The notes: generated from the letters alone by a model not told the origin. A stretch of DNA of 38,182 nucleotides from Parashewanella hymeniacidonis (GCF_016900895.1 NZ_JAFEUN010000011.1:1-38182), one strand, 5' to 3'; shown: positions 24,199 to 34,434, counted from the stretch's first letter. Numbers and translations: made by a program.

Positions 24199-25100
24199 TA
24201 TTTCTTGTTCCTTTTTGCTCGTGGGTGAGCCCCGTCATAAGCATTTGCGAGGTGTTGAAAATCAAGGCTAGTATAAATTTGCGTTGTAGATAGATTGGCA
24301 TGACCAAGCAGTTCTTGTACTGCACGTAAATCAGCACTGGATTCGAGCATATGAGTCGCAAACGAATGCCTCAGTTTATGAGGGTGAACGTTCGTCGATA
24401 AGCCTTGTTGTTGTGACCACTTATTTATTCGAACTTGAATACTTCGATGCGAGAGACGTTTACCTTGTTTCGTGATGAACAGTGCATCGTCAATCGTAGG
24501 TAGTGTGGCTCTAATCGTTAACCATGACTCAATGGCTATTCTTGCTTCTTTTCCCACTGGTAGTACTCGAGCTTTATCACCTTTACCAATAACAGTAACT
24601 TGGTGGTAGCTGGTATCGAAGTCTGTAAGGTTTAATGAAGCCAGTTCAGCCAAACGTAAACCGCTGGAATAGAAAAGTTCCATAATGGCTTTATCACGAA
24701 ATGACAATTCATCTGTGGTCTCGATATTAAGCAGATGATCGACACTATCAGCATCAAGGTTTTTCGGTAGGTGCTTGTTTTGTTTCGGCGCTTTCAACGA
24801 GGTACTGGGGTCGGTGTCAATGATTCCTCGTTTGTATAACTGTTTAAAAAACTGTTTAGTGGCTGAAAGTGTCAGTGCGATTGAACGAGGGCTTAATCCC
24901 TGACGATGGATTTTAGCCAGCGCATTTTGTAAGTGCTCAAAAGTAATGTCAGTCCATGCAGTTGTCTCAGGTAGACATTGTTGTATGCGTTGCAATTCTT
25001 TTAGATAATTTTTAACAGTATGAGGTGAGAGTTGGCGTTCAGACGTTAAGTAGCGTTGGAACTGTAAAATATGTAGGTCGGATAGAAACGGCTCAGTCAT
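24198..25100 (-). CDS. xerC: Tyrosine recombinase XerC
   Basis: Chromosome-dimer resolution recombinase acting with XerD at dif. The 300-residue protein has an N-terminal SAM-like core-binding domain ([19 protein letters not shown]) and a C-terminal catalytic domain with the set Arg (SSGLRLAEL), Lys ([12 protein letters not shown]), His-x-x-Arg ([12 protein letters not shown]), His (LLGHANLS) and nucleophile Tyr (TQIYTSLDF). Gene order DUF484-xerC-yigB matches other gammaproteobacteria. It starts 1 base after the end of DUF484. Confidence 0.96.
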   Translation of the reverse strand: MTEPFLSDLHILQFQRYLTSERQLSPHTVKNYLKELQRIQQCLPETTAWTDITFEHLQNALAKIHRQGLSPRSIALTLSATKQFFKQLYKRGIIDTDPSTSLKAPKQNKHLPKNLDADSVDHLLNIETTDELSFRDKAIMELFYSSGLRLAELASLNLTDFDTSYHQVTVIGKGDKARVLPVGKEARIAIESWLTIRATLPTIDDALFITKQGKRLSHRSIQVRINKWSQQQGLSTNVHPHKLRHSFATHMLESSADLRAVQELLGHANLSTTQIYTSLDFQHLANAYDGAHPRAKRNKK

Positions 25101-25101
25101 A

Positions 25102-25767
25102 TTAAAACTGACTGAGCTTGAAATTTAGCAATTTACACAGCTGAGCTAAAAATAATGTGTCCATATCAGGCTGGAAATGTGCAGCATTTGGGCTGGCAAC
25201 AGCAAGGATAATACGCTTACATTCAGATTCAGGCGTTAAACGAGATAATGCGACGGAACCAACTTGGCTACCAAACAGTTTTTGTGACTCATCTTGTGTG
25301 AGTCGACCCAAATAAAAACCACCACTCATGCGGTTCTTCCAGATCTGCATGACTTCATCTTCAATTTTATGCACGGTAATTAAACGTACATTTGTAAAAC
25401 CGAATTCACGCTTTAGTTCATCAGCCAGTAGTCTTCGTAAGGTGTCGAAATCTTCACAAGTCATTAGCTTAAAGGCCAGATCAGTATTAAAACGTAAAAT
25501 GCGCTCATTTTGACTTGCAATGTTCATCAATGTGGTCACTTCTTCTTCAAGCCTAACCACTTTTTGGCGAAGCGCTTCTTGCTGACGCTCAACAATCGAA
25601 ACCGTTCCTCTTTGTTGATGGGGCAATCGAATGGTTGCCAGTAAATCAGGAAATTTCTCAAAAAAGTCTGGATTATCGGTGAGGTATTCGTATACCAGTT
25701 CAGCTTCCAGTTGAGGTAATGTCTTTTCAGATTCACTTTGTTTCTTGGTCATCGCTGAGTTGGTCAT
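25102..25767 (-). CDS. DUF484-family protein
   Basis: A 221-residue soluble protein with a long helix (residues ~55-90, [20 protein letters not shown] then a heptad run) followed by a GAF-like half. The [16 protein letters not shown] segment is the DUF484 hallmark. Function unknown; it is nearly always next to xerC and dapF. Its ATG overlaps the dapF stop by four bases (ATGA). Confidence 0.88.
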   Translation of the reverse strand: MTNSAMTKKQSESEKTLPQLEAELVYEYLTDNPDFFEKFPDLLATIRLPHQQRGTVSIVERQQEALRQKVVRLEEEVTTLMNIASQNERILRFNTDLAFKLMTCEDFDTLRRLLADELKREFGFTNVRLITVHKIEDEVMQIWKNRMSGGFYLGRLTQDESQKLFGSQVGSVALSRLTPESECKRIILAVASPNAAHFQPDMDTLFLAQLCKLLNFKLSQF

Positions 25768-26591
25768 AGCTGTATTTGTCCATCATATACATGTTGAGCA
25801 GGGCCGGTCATCCACAGTGGTTTTCCTTCACCTTCCCAAGAGATTTTGAGGCGACCACCCGGCAAATCGACGCGAACTGATTTACGTAATTTATTCAGAC
25901 GTTGGCCAACCACCACAGCAGCGCAAGCACCACTACCGCAAGCTAGGGTTTCTGCAGCACCTCGCTCATAAACTCTTAACTTTATATGATCTGGTGCAAC
26001 GATTTGCATGAAGCCAACGTTAACGCCTTTTGGAAAGCGCTCATGGGTAGAAAGTATAGCGCCAATTTCATCGACGGGTGTTTTTTCAATATCGTCGACT
26101 TCTAAAACACAGTGCGGGTTGCCCATAGAAACAGCGCCACAGAGGAATGTTTTTTGATCCGCTTGGATCAAATACGTTTTTTCGGTCTTTTTGGCCTTCA
26201 ATGGAATGCGGTTTGGATCAAGAATCGGAACGCCCATATTTACCGTGACATTACCATCGCGTTCAAGGCGTAATGTCATTTTCCCTGTTGAAGTACTTAC
26301 CCGAATTTTATGTTTTTGTGTTAAGCCTTTATTCTTTACAAAACGGGCAAAACAGCGAGCTCCATTGCCACACTGCTCTACTTCACTGCCATCAGCATTA
26401 AAGATACGGTAATGAAAATCGAGATCAGGATCGTATGGAGGCTCAACAAGCAAAAGCTGATCGAAACCTATGCCAAAATTGCGATGTGCAAGGCGTTTTA
26501 CTTGATCTGGAGAAAAGTAAACATTTTGGGTTATACCATCAACAACCATAAAGTCATTGCCCAGCCCATGCATTTTTGTAAAGTGGATCAA
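25764..26591 (-). CDS. dapF: Diaminopimelate epimerase
   Basis: Converts LL-diaminopimelate to meso-diaminopimelate, the precursor of peptidoglycan cross-links and of lysine. The 275-residue protein starts [19 protein letters not shown]. The two catalytic cysteines are in [12 protein letters not shown] and [12 protein letters not shown]. No odd features. It lies downstream of lysA on the same strand (34 bases), so the last two steps of the lysine pathway are adjacent. Confidence 0.97.
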   Translation of the reverse strand: MIHFTKMHGLGNDFMVVDGITQNVYFSPDQVKRLAHRNFGIGFDQLLLVEPPYDPDLDFHYRIFNADGSEVEQCGNGARCFARFVKNKGLTQKHKIRVSTSTGKMTLRLERDGNVTVNMGVPILDPNRIPLKAKKTEKTYLIQADQKTFLCGAVSMGNPHCVLEVDDIEKTPVDEIGAILSTHERFPKGVNVGFMQIVAPDHIKLRVYERGAAETLACGSGACAAVVVGQRLNKLRKSVRVDLPGGRLKISWEGEGKPLWMTGPAQHVYDGQIQL

Positions 26592-26624
26592 ATGCTTTTC
26601 CTTATTAATAATGATGTTTCTATT

Positions 26625-27869
26625 CTACGGCAGTAACTGCTCGCCTTGCCAGAGTTGCGATAATTTTTCTCGATACCTAACGACATAACTTTGGTCATCA
26701 TCAACTAAGATTTCGACTGGGCGAGGGCGAGTATTATAGTTAGATGCCATGGTAAAACCATAAGCACCAGCTGAGCGAACAGCTAGTAGGTCGCCACTTT
26801 CAACGGCCAGCTCTCTATTTTTTCCTAAAAAGTCGCCGGTTTCACATACTGGGCCAACCACATCATAATTTTGTTTTGGGTGGTCTAATTTTTCAACTTC
26901 GATAATCTGATGAAAAGCTTGGTAGAGCGATGGCCGTAACAAATCATTCATTGCCCCATCAACGATCGCAAAATGCTTATCTTGATTTTGTTTAAGGAAT
27001 TGCACTTGAGTAACAAAGACCCCAGCATTTGCAGCAATGGCACGACCTGGCTCAAAAATTAATTTCAAATCTCTATCGCCCAAACGCTCTAATACAGCAG
27101 CAGCATATACGTCTGGGTGTGGTGGTTGCTCACCGTCATAAGGTACTCCGAGTCCGCCACCAATATCAAAGTGATGAATCTTAATGCCTAGGGTTCTTAA
27201 TTCGTCAATCAGAGCAAGCAGCCTATCCATTGCATCTAAAAAAGGCTGTATTTCAGTGAGCTGAGAGCCAATATGACAATCGACACCTTTAATATCAATA
27301 TTAGGTAATGATGCTGCTAGCTGATATGTATCAATGGCATCATCCATTGATATACCAAACTTGTTTTCTTTTAAGCCTGTTGAGATATAAGGGTGTGTAC
27401 CTGCATCAACGTCGGGATTAATTCGAAGTGAGACTGAAGCATTCAAATTGAGCTTAACAGCCACTTGGCTCAGTAGTCTCAGTTCGGGTATAGATTCAAC
27501 ATTAAAGCAGTAGATATTTTGCTTTAGAGCGTATTCCATTTCTTCAGCGGTTTTACCAATGCCTGAGAACACGACTTTTTGTGGATCGCCGCCAGCTTCA
27601 ATCACACGAGCCAGTTCACCGCCTGATACGATATCAAAGCCGCTACCTAGACGTGCAAGTACATTAAGAATGGCAATGTTGGAATTTGCTTTTACTGCGT
27701 AGCAGATCATATGTGGATGTTTGGCTACTGCTTTATCAAATGCGTGCCAATGACGTTCCAATGTGGCACGCGAATATACATACATAGGTGTACCGTGTTT
27801 TTTTGCTAAGTCTTGAATGTTGCAGTTTTCTGCGTATAACTGTGAGCCTTGATAATTGAAATGATCCAC
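26625..27869 (-). CDS. lysA: Diaminopimelate decarboxylase
   Basis: PLP-dependent decarboxylation of meso-diaminopimelate to lysine. The 414-residue fold-type III enzyme has the PLP lysine in ICYAVKANSN, the glycine-rich GGGLGV loop (HFDIGGGLGVPY), EPGRAI and the Cys of CETGDFLG near the C-terminus. It is in the dapF direction, with lptM directly upstream. Confidence 0.97.
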   Translation of the reverse strand: MDHFNYQGSQLYAENCNIQDLAKKHGTPMYVYSRATLERHWHAFDKAVAKHPHMICYAVKANSNIAILNVLARLGSGFDIVSGGELARVIEAGGDPQKVVFSGIGKTAEEMEYALKQNIYCFNVESIPELRLLSQVAVKLNLNASVSLRINPDVDAGTHPYISTGLKENKFGISMDDAIDTYQLAASLPNIDIKGVDCHIGSQLTEIQPFLDAMDRLLALIDELRTLGIKIHHFDIGGGLGVPYDGEQPPHPDVYAAAVLERLGDRDLKLIFEPGRAIAANAGVFVTQVQFLKQNQDKHFAIVDGAMNDLLRPSLYQAFHQIIEVEKLDHPKQNYDVVGPVCETGDFLGKNRELAVESGDLLAVRSAGAYGFTMASNYNTRPRPVEILVDDDQSYVVRYREKLSQLWQGEQLLP

Positions 27870-27892
27870 TCTGCTACCTTTAGTTTTTTCTA

Positions 27893-28075
27893 TTAATTCT
27901 GGTTTTGTTCTTTATCACTCTTCTCGTCAGATGCTACTTTTTTCTTTGGAGTTGGTTTTGTTTTTTCGGTTTTAGGTTGGTTACTGTCTGCTTTAGGCTC
28001 TAGATATAAAGGCCCTTTTTGACCGCACGCAGAAAGTAACATTACCAAGCTTAAAAAAATAATCGTCTTATTCAT
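27893..28075 (-). CDS. lptM: LPS-assembly-associated lipoprotein LptM (YifL)
   Basis: A 60-residue lipoprotein with signal MNKTIIFLSLVMLLSAC (lipobox LSAC, Cys17) and the conserved CGQKGPLYLEP motif. The rest is a Lys/Asp/Asn-rich tail. In E. coli LptM (YifL) helps maturation of the LptD-LptE translocon. It heads the lysA-dapF cluster and is divergent from cyaY. Confidence 0.9.
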   Translation of the reverse strand: MNKTIIFLSLVMLLSACGQKGPLYLEPKADSNQPKTEKTKPTPKKKVASDEKSDKEQNQN

Positions 28076-28152
28076 GTAAAGTCTGTTCTTTCAGATAAGA
28101 TATAAAGAGTTATAATCGCATTCAAATCGAAAAAAGCAAAGGGTATAGTCCG

Positions 28153-28488
28153 ATGAAAATGACGGATACTGAATATCACCACAAAGTTGATGAAGTTTTT
28201 AGTGCAATTGAAACAGCAATTGAGTTTGCGATTGATGAACAAGACGCTGATGTTGATATTAATGCCAGTGGCAATGTTTTAGATCTTGCTTTCGAAGATG
28301 GCTCAAAGATTGTGATCAACAAGCAAGAGCCATTGCATGAAATTTGGTTAGCTACTCGTTTTGGTGGTTTCCACTTTAAGTTTGATGGCGAAAAATGGTT
28401 TGATGATCGTAACAATTGTGAGTTTACTTCTCACATTGTTGATTCGATCGAAAAGCAAAGTGAAATAAAAATAGAATTGAATCTCTAG
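28153..28488 (+). CDS. cyaY: Frataxin homologue CyaY
   Basis: Iron-binding regulator of iron-sulfur cluster assembly. The 111-residue length and fold match: an acidic first helix ([21 protein letters not shown]), the strand [17 protein letters not shown] and the signature [19 protein letters not shown] begins at the last base of its TAG stop codon (28486-28488). Confidence 0.94.
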   Translation: MKMTDTEYHHKVDEVFSAIETAIEFAIDEQDADVDINASGNVLDLAFEDGSKIVINKQEPLHEIWLATRFGGFHFKFDGEKWFDDRNNCEFTSHIVDSIEKQSEIKIELNL

Positions 28489-28765
28489 GGGTCGTACCCA
28501 ATTAGTCATTTCAATTTGTTACTGGCTAAAATTTACAAAATCGAGGCACGAAGACTGAAATTTAGTGGGCTAAATGAAGGACGAGTAACAAAGAGTTTGC
28601 AAATTTTAGCCGTAACCCGAAGGGCTATGTACATTTTTTTTCTTTGAAATAAAGAGTTTCTGTGTTGCCAAATGCTTATGTAGAGTAACTACACCTCACA
28701 TTTGTCACCTTGAATAAACAAAAAATTTACAACAGCAAAAAGAAATAGTTAATTGGGTACGCCCC
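28488..28765. mobile_element. MITE-C (278 bp)
   Basis: Ends GGGGTCGTACCCAATTA and TAATTGGGTACGCCCC are inverted repeats with one extra base. TA flanks both sides (28486-28487, 28766-28767), which is the shared TA of the cyaY stop codon. Inside is an 11-bp inverted repeat GGCTAAAATTT/AAATTTTAGCC (28524-28534, 28601-28611). The remainder is AT-rich with no ORF. Only one copy is in the window. Confidence 0.8.
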
Positions 28766-28774
28766 TAGTCATGT

Positions 28775-28811
28775 ATGCCGCAGGTATCTCGTATGAGAAT
28801 GACTGCGGTAT
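28775..28811. terminator. Bidirectional hairpin between cyaY and cyaA
   Basis: CCGCAG (28778-28783) pairs with CTGCGG (28803-28808), with an inner TATCTC/GAGA pairing. The MITE sits between this hairpin and cyaY. Confidence 0.55.
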
Positions 28812-31237
28812 CAAAAGTTTGTCAATTGATCTTCTGCTGACATGCCAAAAGGGATGACCTGTAAATGACCTTCGATTCTTTCAAGTTGAAAAAACTGAGG
28901 AAGGTTAAACGGGTTTTTATGATTGGTTATCTCATCAAACGCATAATGTCTGCTGGTGGTTGAAACCAATTGCTCTATAGTTTGGCTGTGCTGTATGTAA
29001 TGACTCAGTTCATTCGCATCATCAAGTACAAAGACTTCTATGTCTTCTCCTCGTTGCCTTAAAAAATACTGAATGGCGTTTCGTGCTGCATAATCTAAAA
29101 TCACAGGAGGTGCGCATGTCATCGGGTCGTCACACAGTGTTGGTCGAGGAAGTTGAGTCAAGGTATCGCAACTTATTCGCTGGTAGAATGACTTAGGATC
29201 ATGGAGATCTTGGCAAGCAATGTTATGGCTATCAATAAAAATACCGTAACGTCGTTCTCCGATATGTACAGGTTGCAAAAGTGTATTGTTATCTGTGGCT
29301 TGAGAGCTTAATCGAACAGTATTACGGATGAGTTTAGCAACCGAATGTTCTAATTGATTTTGTAATCGTTTTGAACAGCTTAATACTTCAATGGAGACAT
29401 TATCTTTAGCCCGTTTTAAGCCGGGTGTTATAAAGGTGATTAAATCTAAAATTGCTAATTCACCTTTATAGTAATGGCACTGCCACTCACCCCAACTGTT
29501 TGTGGTTAAGATATCAATGCTGCCAAGCAAGTTTTGTTTTTTCCGTCCCATGGAGAATACGTTTGCATTGAGCACATCGACCATAAGTTCTTGGCCATTC
29601 CATTCGCAAGTGGGATCAGATTCTAGATTAAGCAAAACGATGACCTGACTGTAATGCCAGGGTTGGAATAAATCTTGTTTGGTTATAGCTGATGCATCAG
29701 GCATTGATTTTATTCGCTGGATCAGCTGTTTGTTTATTTTAGTTAAATCACTACTTTTAGGCTCTCGAGTGCCAATTTTATACCAAGCTGTATGTTCAAC
29801 AGATACTTTATTAAAGCAAGCCCACATCAATAAACCAGCTTGTGTTTTAAAGTGACAAAGTGGTGATTTACCTAATAATTCTCGCGCAATTTTTGCATGG
29901 CCATACAAATAATAATCGCCGTCTCGGTTACTTTGAATATAACCAAGCTCATCCTCTGTTATATCATTACTCCACAGGCAATTGAGCTTACTAATTTGAT
30001 GACCGTCGGAGTGGAAAAAGGTATGTAACTTTCGAGAAAGCACATTCAGCTCTCCTACTTTTAAACTATCATCGAGTTGATACTCTGAAGCAAAAGAGAG
30101 TAAGGTTTGATAGCTTGCTAGCATGAAATTACTCAGTTGAGCATTAAACCATTTCAATTGTCCGCAATGCCAATTTCTACAATTATCAAGTGTTTCAATC
30201 AGGCTGTCAGACCAATTCCAATCTTTAGTTAATTGGCGCATTTTTTCTATTCGCCAATCTGGAAAGTCGGTTTGGACAGAAAGTTTGAAACCGCACTTCA
30301 AATAAAAACTACGTCTTAATACATCTAAGCGACGAAGATCTTGTTGTTCGAGCAAATAGGTTTCTAAATAATCATAAAGCACAAAATATGCGTCGTTTTC
30401 GACAGAAAAATTACCTTCATAAGTGAGCTGCCAAATTTTGTCAGTTAACAGAACTGGGTTTGGGTAATTGTTGGCATAAGCCTCTAAAAGCAAAACTTTT
30501 AAGAAAGCTTTGTGCGGCTTTTCTATCCCTTTGTATAGGTGCCATAATGAAGCACCAAAATATTCACTGGGAGAAAGTTCTCTCATATCACCCAAGTGCA
30601 ATAAGTCCGGGTGTTCTTTAATGTGTGGCCACCAGGCTACAATTCGGCCTGCTAATTTCACTTGAGAACGGTAAAACTCTTCAAGAAGTAGCCAGCGTTG
30701 GGCACTACCGCTGTGCTCTTTGCCAAGATGTTGAACTTTACTGCTTTGTAATTCTTCTGCACTTCGAAATTGATATGGATGTACTAAATAAAAGTTGACT
30801 TCCAAATCATAGTGCAAGAACCAATGGCTTAACTTGTCTAATTTTTTTCTTAATGATTTAAGCTGTTTTTCGCCCAGCTCAGATTTGTGAACTACCCAGA
30901 TATCGACATCGCTATAAGCACTATGACCAAAGCTTCCTAAGCTGCCCATGGCATATAAGCCTTCGAAAACATAGGGTGTATCAGGAACCGTTGCAGGAAT
31001 TGGAAAGTTAAAAATTTCACAGTCTTCGTTTAATTCTTCAGACATAGAAAAGTCATAGACGCCACAAGGAACTGTACTATTAATGAATCCAGGTAAATCT
31101 TGATGATTATGCTGCAACAAAAAGGGGATCAACCGAAACAGTCTTTGCTGCATAGGTTGCATCAAAGATAAGGCTCGGGAAAGCCTTGCCTGATTGAGTT
31201 GTTCTGCAAGTTCAGAAAAGTGTTGTTGTTGAAGCAT
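28811..31237 (-). CDS. cyaA: Class I adenylate cyclase
   Basis: Makes cAMP from ATP, feeding CRP-dependent control. The 808-residue length is close to other class I enzymes. The N-terminal catalytic region has LYAMGSLGSFGHSAYSDVDIWVVH, where Asp110 and Asp112 are the metal-binding pair; Trp/Phe-rich blocks follow. The C-terminal ~350 residues form the regulatory region. It faces the hem operon across about 400 bases that now hold a half MITE. Confidence 0.96.
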   Translation of the reverse strand: MLQQQHFSELAEQLNQARLSRALSLMQPMQQRLFRLIPFLLQHNHQDLPGFINSTVPCGVYDFSMSEELNEDCEIFNFPIPATVPDTPYVFEGLYAMGSLGSFGHSAYSDVDIWVVHKSELGEKQLKSLRKKLDKLSHWFLHYDLEVNFYLVHPYQFRSAEELQSSKVQHLGKEHSGSAQRWLLLEEFYRSQVKLAGRIVAWWPHIKEHPDLLHLGDMRELSPSEYFGASLWHLYKGIEKPHKAFLKVLLLEAYANNYPNPVLLTDKIWQLTYEGNFSVENDAYFVLYDYLETYLLEQQDLRRLDVLRRSFYLKCGFKLSVQTDFPDWRIEKMRQLTKDWNWSDSLIETLDNCRNWHCGQLKWFNAQLSNFMLASYQTLLSFASEYQLDDSLKVGELNVLSRKLHTFFHSDGHQISKLNCLWSNDITEDELGYIQSNRDGDYYLYGHAKIARELLGKSPLCHFKTQAGLLMWACFNKVSVEHTAWYKIGTREPKSSDLTKINKQLIQRIKSMPDASAITKQDLFQPWHYSQVIVLLNLESDPTCEWNGQELMVDVLNANVFSMGRKKQNLLGSIDILTTNSWGEWQCHYYKGELAILDLITFITPGLKRAKDNVSIEVLSCSKRLQNQLEHSVAKLIRNTVRLSSQATDNNTLLQPVHIGERRYGIFIDSHNIACQDLHDPKSFYQRISCDTLTQLPRPTLCDDPMTCAPPVILDYAARNAIQYFLRQRGEDIEVFVLDDANELSHYIQHSQTIEQLVSTTSRHYAFDEITNHKNPFNLPQFFQLERIEGHLQVIPFGMSAEDQLTNF

Positions 31238-31419
31238 CCGGCTCTTATACCACTGACCGACAGTTTCTTCATGCTAGCATTTTTGCAGAAATCAGCAAGT
31301 AAAGTAGATCTCGATCACATAATCGTTGATTTTTTTTGCTTTGGATCACTTTTTGGTTTTGTGTGCAAGCTATTGAAATAATGGTTTTAAAATTCCACGT
31401 TAGATTCGTTTTAATCATT
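31238..31419. other. cyaA promoter region
   Basis: Divergent control region for cyaA (minus) and, beyond the half MITE, hemC (plus). Poly-T stretches and a TCACAT half-site near 31313-31319 are visible, but no convincing full CRP palindrome. Confidence 0.4.
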
Positions 31420-31555
31420 CACGCAGTGCGAGTTGCACAGCGTGTTACTCTTCGTTGCCAGTGCTAACAATAGTTCACTATTACCGCACACCGTCGCCTT
31501 GATTAACAAGCTGTACATTCTCGCTGAAATCGAGCATCTTCAGGTATCATGGGTA
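31420..31555 (-). mobile_element. MITE-A copy 3, half element (136 bp)
   Basis: Reverse-complement copy of the left half of MITE-A, with an intact outer terminal repeat (GGTATCATGGGTA) at 31543-31555. It stops at the CACGCAGTGCGAGTTG junction, exactly before the nested inverted repeat of the full copies. TA flanks the intact end. It lies between the divergent cyaA and hemC genes. Confidence 0.85.
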
Positions 31556-31638
31556 TAAATGAAAATGATCTTCAAAATGGCAACTCTGCGGCCACAATGA
31601 TAGCATTACATCTTTAGTGGTTTTTTATGGAAGTTACC

Positions 31639-32568
31639 ATGGCTCAAGCGCTTATCCGCATCGCAACACGCAAAAGTCCACTTGCCATGTGGCAAGCAGA
31701 ATATGTAAAAGCAAGATTAGAAGCAATTCACTCTGATTTAACCGTCGAACTGGTTCCAATGACCACTAAAGGTGACGTCATTTTGGATACTCCACTTGCA
31801 AAAGTTGGCGGTAAAGGACTTTTCGTTAAAGAACTTGAAGTTGCAATGTTAGAAAATCGTGCTGATATCGCCGTTCATTCAATGAAAGATCTACCCGTTG
31901 AGTTTCCTGAGGGGCTGGGGTTACATGTCATTTGTGAACGTGAAGACCCTCGTGATGCTTTTGTTTCTGGCCGTTATAAGTCTATTGATGATTTACCACT
32001 GGGTGCCATTGTCGGTACTTCGAGTCTCCGTCGCCAATGTCAAATTCGTGCGTTACGCCCCGATCTGAAAATCAAAGATCTTCGCGGTAATGTTGGCACT
32101 CGCTTAGCGAAACTTGATAACGGCGATTACGATGCCATTATTCTTGCAGCCGCAGGTTTAAAGCGTCTTAAACTTGAAATGCGTATATCAAGCTTTATCG
32201 AGCCAGAAGTTTCATTACCTGCAAACGGTCAAGGCGCAGTTGGCATTGAATGCCGCATTAACGATGAACAAGTGAAAGCGTTACTGAAACCGTTAGAGCA
32301 TGAAGAAACACGTATTCGTGTGCTTGCTGAACGTGCAATGAATACTCGCTTAGAAGGTGGCTGCCAAGTCCCTATTGGAGCTTATGCCGAAATTGAAGGC
32401 GATAAGCTAACCTTAAGAGGTTTAGTCGGTAATCCTGATGGTAGCCAAGTTATTTTTGATACTGTTTCAGGTAGTACATCGCAAGCGATTGAGCTTGGTG
32501 AGCAATTAGCCGATATATTGTTAAGCAAAGGTGCTAAAGAAATTCTTGATTCTGTATATGGGAAATAG
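31639..32568 (+). CDS. hemC: Hydroxymethylbilane synthase (porphobilinogen deaminase)
   Basis: Joins four porphobilinogens into hydroxymethylbilane in haem synthesis. About 309 residues. [15 protein letters not shown], the Asp region VHSMKDLP, and the dipyrromethane-carrying Cys in [13 protein letters not shown] are all present. The start is ATG 31639, six bases after GGAA; an upstream ATG 31627 lacks a ribosome site. First gene of hemC-hemD-hemX-hemY. Confidence 0.97.
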   Translation: MAQALIRIATRKSPLAMWQAEYVKARLEAIHSDLTVELVPMTTKGDVILDTPLAKVGGKGLFVKELEVAMLENRADIAVHSMKDLPVEFPEGLGLHVICEREDPRDAFVSGRYKSIDDLPLGAIVGTSSLRRQCQIRALRPDLKIKDLRGNVGTRLAKLDNGDYDAIILAAAGLKRLKLEMRISSFIEPEVSLPANGQGAVGIECRINDEQVKALLKPLEHEETRIRVLAERAMNTRLEGGCQVPIGAYAEIEGDKLTLRGLVGNPDGSQVIFDTVSGSTSQAIELGEQLADILLSKGAKEILDSVYGK

Positions 32569-33309
32569 ATGAAAGTACTACTGACAAGGCCTAAAGGTTC
32601 TAATGAGTTAATGCTTCGAGCGTTAAATGATAAAAGCATCGAAGCCATTGAGACGCCGTTAATGGAAATAAAGCCTGCTTTGCCTTGTCAGTCTGTCGTT
32701 TTACAGCTTCCACAAGCTGATAAGATCATTTTTATTAGTCAGCACGCTGTTCATCAGTTTCGCTCATTGTTTAAAGTGCTTCCCGATCGTTGCCAAATCT
32801 TTGCTGTAGGTCAGCGTACCCGCCAGGCACTTCAAAAAATGGATATTCGATCTGTGTCCGTGGCAACTCAACGTCAAGACAGTGAAGGATTACTTATGCT
32901 TGAACAGCTAAAATCTGTTGAAGGTGAGGCCATCATTATTGTCAGAGGACAAGGTGGAAGAGAAAAGCTCGCAAGCGCATTAACTGAACGTGGTGCGGAT
33001 GTTCACTATTGCGAAGTTTACCAACGAGTCCTACCAAAACTTCATCAGTCTGACATCTCAAAGTACTGGCAACAGCAAGGCGTTGATACCATTTTAATTA
33101 CTAGTGGTGAGATGCTACTAAATCTATTAAAATTGGTGGAAAGTAAACAACAAGCTTGGATCAAAAGATGCAATATTCTTGTGCCAAGTGATAGGGTTTT
33201 GAAGATAGCGCTAAACGAGGGGTTTACTCGGGTTTTCAATGCAGAGGGAGCAAGTCAATCTGCTATGCTATCTACAATAGATAAAATTATTGATACTCTC
33301 AAAGAGTGA
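32569..33309 (+). CDS. hemD: Uroporphyrinogen-III synthase
   Basis: Closes and isomerises hydroxymethylbilane to uroporphyrinogen III. The 246-residue bilobed protein begins with VLLTRP. It starts immediately after the hemC TAG with no spacer, so the operon is translationally coupled. Sequence is weakly conserved in this family; the identification leans on position and length. Confidence 0.92.
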   Translation: MKVLLTRPKGSNELMLRALNDKSIEAIETPLMEIKPALPCQSVVLQLPQADKIIFISQHAVHQFRSLFKVLPDRCQIFAVGQRTRQALQKMDIRSVSVATQRQDSEGLLMLEQLKSVEGEAIIIVRGQGGREKLASALTERGADVHYCEVYQRVLPKLHQSDISKYWQQQGVDTILITSGEMLLNLLKLVESKQQAWIKRCNILVPSDRVLKIALNEGFTRVFNAEGASQSAMLSTIDKIIDTLKE

Positions 33310-33327
33310 TTGTTCAAGGATCCTTTA

Positions 33328-34434
33328 ATGGAAAGCAAAGACCAGCAAGACCATTCAGAGAATACATCAACAACGCCATCTGAAGTAAAAAAGACGCCGA
33401 CTAAACAAAGAGTGAGAACTCATGCTTCGAAATTATCTGTCGTCGGTAAGTTTTTTATTTTTCTTTCCTTTTCATTGGGCTGCCTTGCAATTGGTGGCGG
33501 ATATTATCTTTATATTGAGCAACAAAAAAAGCAAGAAAACTTCGCTGAGTTGTCTCAACAATTAATGGTTCTCAAGAATAAGCTTGATACCCAATCAGCT
33601 ACCGATTCAGATTTATCTAGCCAAACCGATACATTAAGTAATGACATTGATAAATTGCAGGTCGCTCAATCTCAATTACAAAGTAATATTTCGAACATTG
33701 CGCAAAGAAGCCCAAAACACTGGATGGCGGCAGAAGCTGATTACTTAGTGCAAATGGCGGGCAGAAAACTCTGGCTAGAACAAGACCCTATAACAGCTGC
33801 AAGCTTACTTAAATCAGCAGATTCTCAAATTGCTAAAATGGGGGATCCGTCATTATTACCTTTAAGAAAGGCTTTAGCGCAAGACATTACTCAAGTTAAA
33901 GGGATTAAACGCCCCGATATTTCAGGAGCGGTATATGAAATTGATGGCGTCATCGCCCAATTAGATCGCTTACCTCTAAACCAGGCAAGGCCGACAGAGT
34001 CGACTGAAGAGCAATCGCATGAATTGAGTAGCTCAGTGTTTGATTGGCATGCCAACCTTGATAAAACGTGGAAAGCGTTGATTTCTGATTTTGTTAAAGT
34101 CAGAAAACGTCAAACTGATCTTGCCCCATTGCTTTCACCTGAGCAAAGCTGGTATTTGGTTGAGAATATTAAAAATAAACTGCTTCAAGCTCAGCTAGCT
34201 TTATATCGAAATGATGATGTGAACTTTAAGCAGTCAATGAGACTGGCAAGAAAATGGGTATATGAATATTTTGACTTAAAAGATGATGCAACGAAAACGG
34301 TCTTAGCTTCTGTTGATAATATTTCAAAATTGTCTGTTCAGCCTGTTGCAATACAGAAGTTTCATTCATTGCCACTTCTCAAACAGTTAGTGACCTTTGG
34401 AGAGCTGAGTTCACCGAAGGAGAATGACCAATGA
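33328..34434 (+). CDS. hemX: HemX-like membrane protein
   Basis: About 368 residues: a cytoplasmic N-terminal Ser/Thr/Lys-rich stretch, one transmembrane helix near residues 40-65 (GKFFIFLSFSLGCLAIGGGY), then a periplasmic coiled coil and the conserved PKHWMAAEADYLVQMAGRKLWLE block. Despite its name and the annotation as a methyltransferase, the enterobacterial hemX product has no clear catalytic motif here. Start ATG 33328 after AAGGA; the upstream TTG has no ribosome site. hemY overlaps by four bases (ATGA). Confidence 0.9.
   Translation: MESKDQQDHSENTSTTPSEVKKTPTKQRVRTHASKLSVVGKFFIFLSFSLGCLAIGGGYYLYIEQQKKQENFAELSQQLMVLKNKLDTQSATDSDLSSQTDTLSNDIDKLQVAQSQLQSNISNIAQRSPKHWMAAEADYLVQMAGRKLWLEQDPITAASLLKSADSQIAKMGDPSLLPLRKALAQDITQVKGIKRPDISGAVYEIDGVIAQLDRLPLNQARPTESTEEQSHELSSSVFDWHANLDKTWKALISDFVKVRKRQTDLAPLLSPEQSWYLVENIKNKLLQAQLALYRNDDVNFKQSMRLARKWVYEYFDLKDDATKTVLASVDNISKLSVQPVAIQKFHSLPLLKQLVTFGELSSPKENDQ

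Noticed and set aside
31305-31325. CRP site in the cyaA control region
   Set aside because: Only one half-site (TCACAT) is good. The partner half at the required spacing matches two of five bases.
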